Shown: positions 5,128 to 6,968 of the stretch, piece by piece
Numbering within the stretch: position 1 is the first letter of the stretch
How the letters are laid out: each line of letters starts with the position of its first letter
Origin: an uncultured Eubacteriales bacterium
GTDB lineage: Bacteria > Bacillota > Clostridia > Christensenellales > Aristaeellaceae
Assembly (NCBI GenBank): GCA_902796115.1
Contig: CADBNX010000505.1
Location: 1-6,968, forward strand
DNA length: 6,968 bases
Direction of reading: 5' to 3'
Notes under the pieces: generated by a model
What the model saw: only the letters and a program-made list of their open reading frames with translations
Told to the model about the DNA's origin: nothing
Databases searched by the model: none
Program-made: the position numbers and the translations under genes

Positions 5128-6968
5128 CGGCCAGCCAGGCTTCCTTCGCGGCATAGTAGTCAGCCGCGAGGACGGGCTCGCTCTGCAGCTTCATGTACTT
5201 GAAGTACGGCACAGAGTTGAATGAAGCCTGACCGTAGAGGCCGTAGCCCGCGCTGAACGGAACAACTTTGCTCACGATGAGGTTCGCGCCGCTGGTGCAG
5301 TAGGGACGCAGGATGCCGCTGGTGAGCAGCATGGCTTCGCACTTGGCGAACAGCTCGATGCGCTCGTCACCGACCGCCGCGATTGCCTGATCCATGACTT
5401 CCTGAATTGCATACAGGCCGATCGCTTCCTTGGCAGCCTTGCAGCTTTCGGATTCGGTCTCGTTTGCGAGGTTCAGGCCGGAGTAGTTCAGCATGTCGCC
5501 GTTGGTCACGTTGTAGCAGTTGATGTAAGTCAGCGGATCGCCGTAGTCGGGACCCCAGCCGGCTTCAAAAGCGAAGTCGATCGCATTCTCTTCGCCGGTG
5601 GAAACCGAATAGAACGCGGACAGCTGCGCGGTGCGGTTGGCAAACATGACCAGGTTGACCTGCACATAATCGCCGATCGCGCTCTCGATGGAATCCTTCA
5701 GCGCCAGACCGATGTTCTTGCGGTTCTCGTTGGTGGAATCAATCGGGTAGTCCAGAATGATCGGCCAGGAGGAAATGGTGTCGCCCAGTTCTTCCTTGGC
5801 CATTTCGGCAAACTTCTTCGCTCTTTCCGGATTGTACCAGGCGTCCTGACCGTCGTTCAGGTTAATGCCGGCAAATTCGGGCTCAAGCTCTTCCACATAC
5901 TGGGTCAGGATGGAGCCGTAGTTGCGGCCGTCGGAGGTCGTCGCGAAGGTGTAGGGAACCAGCGTATTGCGGGCAGCGTCCAGGCAGCGGTCCGGACCCT
6001 TGGTCACGGTCTGCGTGGCAGCGGTGGAATAGGCGGCGTACACAGCCAGACGGAAGTACTTGTTCAGGATCGCCGCTTTGGCATCCGCTTTCTGGGCATC
6101 GTCCTTGGTGGTGGTGACCACGGAAGGATCGTTGGAAAGCGCATAGGACTGACGGTCAAAGTTGAACGCGCCCCAGAAGGTGGAGGAAGTGGTCATGCTC
6201 TTGTACTGATTGTCGGGATACAGTTCGTCGGCTTTCTTGACCATATCCGGCAGATTGCTGTTGATGGCAGTCTGGGTTACTTCGCCGTTTACGAACATAT
6301 TGAAGTTCTGCATGGGATCGCTGCCGTCCGTATAGGATACCACAACATGCTTTACGAACACGTTCTCCGCGTCATAGTAGTTGGGGTTCGCGTCGAAGCG
6401 GACTTCCTGTGCGGAAACGAGGGAGGACAGGATGTAAGCGCCGTTATAGAGGATGCTGGAAGCTTCCACAGCGCCGAAATCCGCGCCCTTGGACTCGAGG
6501 AATTCGGCGTTGATGGGCCACAGGATGGAATAGGTGGTCATGCCGTCGAAATAGCCGCAGCCCTGCGTGAGGGTGTAGGTCAGGGTGTTGCCGTCCGCCT
6601 TGATGCCGACGTCATCCCAGGTGCCGGTGCCGTCGATGTACTCGCGCAGACCTTTGATCAGGTCTTCGACCAGAGCCAGGGTTTCGCTCTTGGTTTCCAC
6701 CGCGTGCTGCATACCGGTAACGAAGTCTTCAGCCTTCACATTGTCGTAAACTTCGCCTTCGCTGGTGCTCCATACCGCGTCGTCGCGGATGATGAAGGTC
6801 CATTCGGAAGCGTCTTCGTTGCAGCTCCACTCTTTGGCCATGCCTTCGATCAGACGGCCGTGGCTGTCCTGCGTGAGCAGGCCTTCGATGAAGTTGCAGG
6901 TGTAGTCACCGTTGGAGGACTTGTTGTTGTACACATAGTCCAGCGTGGTGATGTCGAAGCTGTCGATC
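5120..6968 (-). CDS. oppA: Oligopeptide-binding protein OppA (AmiA-like), 5' end outside window
   Basis: The extracytoplasmic solute-binding protein (SBP_bac_5 family) that captures peptides and delivers them to OppB/OppC. The open frame continues to the right edge: codons before the GTG at 6932-6934 read IDSFDITTLDY, as expected near the N-terminus of the mature protein, so the start, signal peptide and lipobox cysteine lie beyond the window. That GTG is not the start. 615 residues are visible; AmiA is about 659, so roughly 40-50 are missing. Family marks are FIEGLLTQDSHGRLIEGMAK early on, YNGAYILSSL...ANPNYYDAENV in the middle, and GWGPDYGDP at 5534-5560, the hallmark of lobe II. The protein ends AKEAWLAGE. 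The visible part has eight cysteines, many for an exported protein of a Gram-positive. It is first in the operon as seen, and a stem-loop separates it from oppB. Peptide specificity cannot be read from the sequence. Confidence 0.93.
   Translation of the reverse strand, partial: IDSFDITTLDYVYNNKSSNGDYTCNFIEGLLTQDSHGRLIEGMAKEWSCNEDASEWTFIIRDDAVWSTSEGEVYDNVKAEDFVTGMQHAVETKSETLALVEDLIKGLREYIDGTGTWDDVGIKADGNTLTYTLTQGCGYFDGMTTYSILWPINAEFLESKGADFGAVEASSILYNGAYILSSLVSAQEVRFDANPNYYDAENVFVKHVVVSYTDGSDPMQNFNMFVNGEVTQTAINSNLPDMVKKADELYPDNQYKSMTTSSTFWGAFNFDRQSYALSNDPSVVTTTKDDAQKADAKAAILNKYFRLAVYAAYSTAATQTVTKGPDRCLDAARNTLVPYTFATTSDGRNYGSILTQYVEELEPEFAGINLNDGQDAWYNPERAKKFAEMAKEELGDTISSWPIILDYPIDSTNENRKNIGLALKDSIESAIGDYVQVNLVMFANRTAQLSAFYSVSTGEENAIDFAFEAGWGPDYGDPLTYINCYNVTNGDMLNYSGLNLANETESESCKAAKEAIGLYAIQEVMDQAIAAVGDERIELFAKCEAMLLTSGILRPYCTSGANLIVSKVVPFSAGYGLYGQASFNSVPYFKYMKLQSEPVLAADYYAAKEAWLAGE

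Noticed and set aside
4439..5224. 261-codon open frame on the plus strand across the oppB start and the oppA end
   Set aside because: It crosses two real genes and the intergenic stem-loop in the opposite direction and gives no recognisable protein.
6932..6934. GTG as start codon of oppA
   Set aside because: The same frame is open to the window edge and encodes residues typical of a mature OppA N-terminal region. Starting here would remove the signal peptide that a binding protein requires.

Overview
The window holds most of an oligopeptide ABC importer operon of the Opp/Ami type on the minus strand, plus two small genes on the plus strand at the left edge. The likely host is a Gram-positive anaerobe of the Bacillota (Clostridia-like), possibly from a gut or rumen community. 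Three things point there: the subunit set matches streptococcal AmiACDEF in architecture (a ~500-residue OppB with a large extracellular insertion, a 308-residue OppC, paired ATPases), strong AAAGGAGG-type ribosome binding sites precede several genes, and a DUF3899-like membrane protein is the neighbour. Base composition is moderately GC-rich by eye. The genus cannot be told from this sequence.

Reading right to left (the direction of transcription): oppA (5120 to the right edge, 5' end missing) encodes the extracytoplasmic peptide-binding protein. A 96-base gap follows, holding a 12-bp perfect inverted repeat capped by a GCAA tetraloop. Then come oppB (3524-5023) and oppC (2598-3524), the two membrane permeases, and oppD (1518-2588) and oppF (587-1534), the two ATPases. 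From oppB on the genes are packed tightly: oppB and oppC share one base in a TAATG, oppD begins 9 bases after oppC with its ribosome binding site over the oppC stop, and oppD and oppF overlap by 17 bases. Together they would form one complex: OppA captures peptides outside the membrane, OppB/OppC form the channel, and OppD/OppF power import with ATP.

On the plus strand, a strong ribosome binding site precedes a 59-codon ORF (39-218) that looks like a signal peptide plus a 31-residue tail. In the same frame, 15 bases after its stop, a 119-residue membrane protein (234-593, DUF3899-like) begins. It runs tail-to-tail into oppF, and the two coding regions overlap by 7 bases, leaving no room for an ordinary intergenic terminator.

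I see no RNA gene, mobile element, CRISPR array or clearly undescribed system. The observations most worth a second look are the oppA-oppB stem-loop, the small secreted-peptide ORF beside a peptide importer, and the terminator-less convergent overlap.
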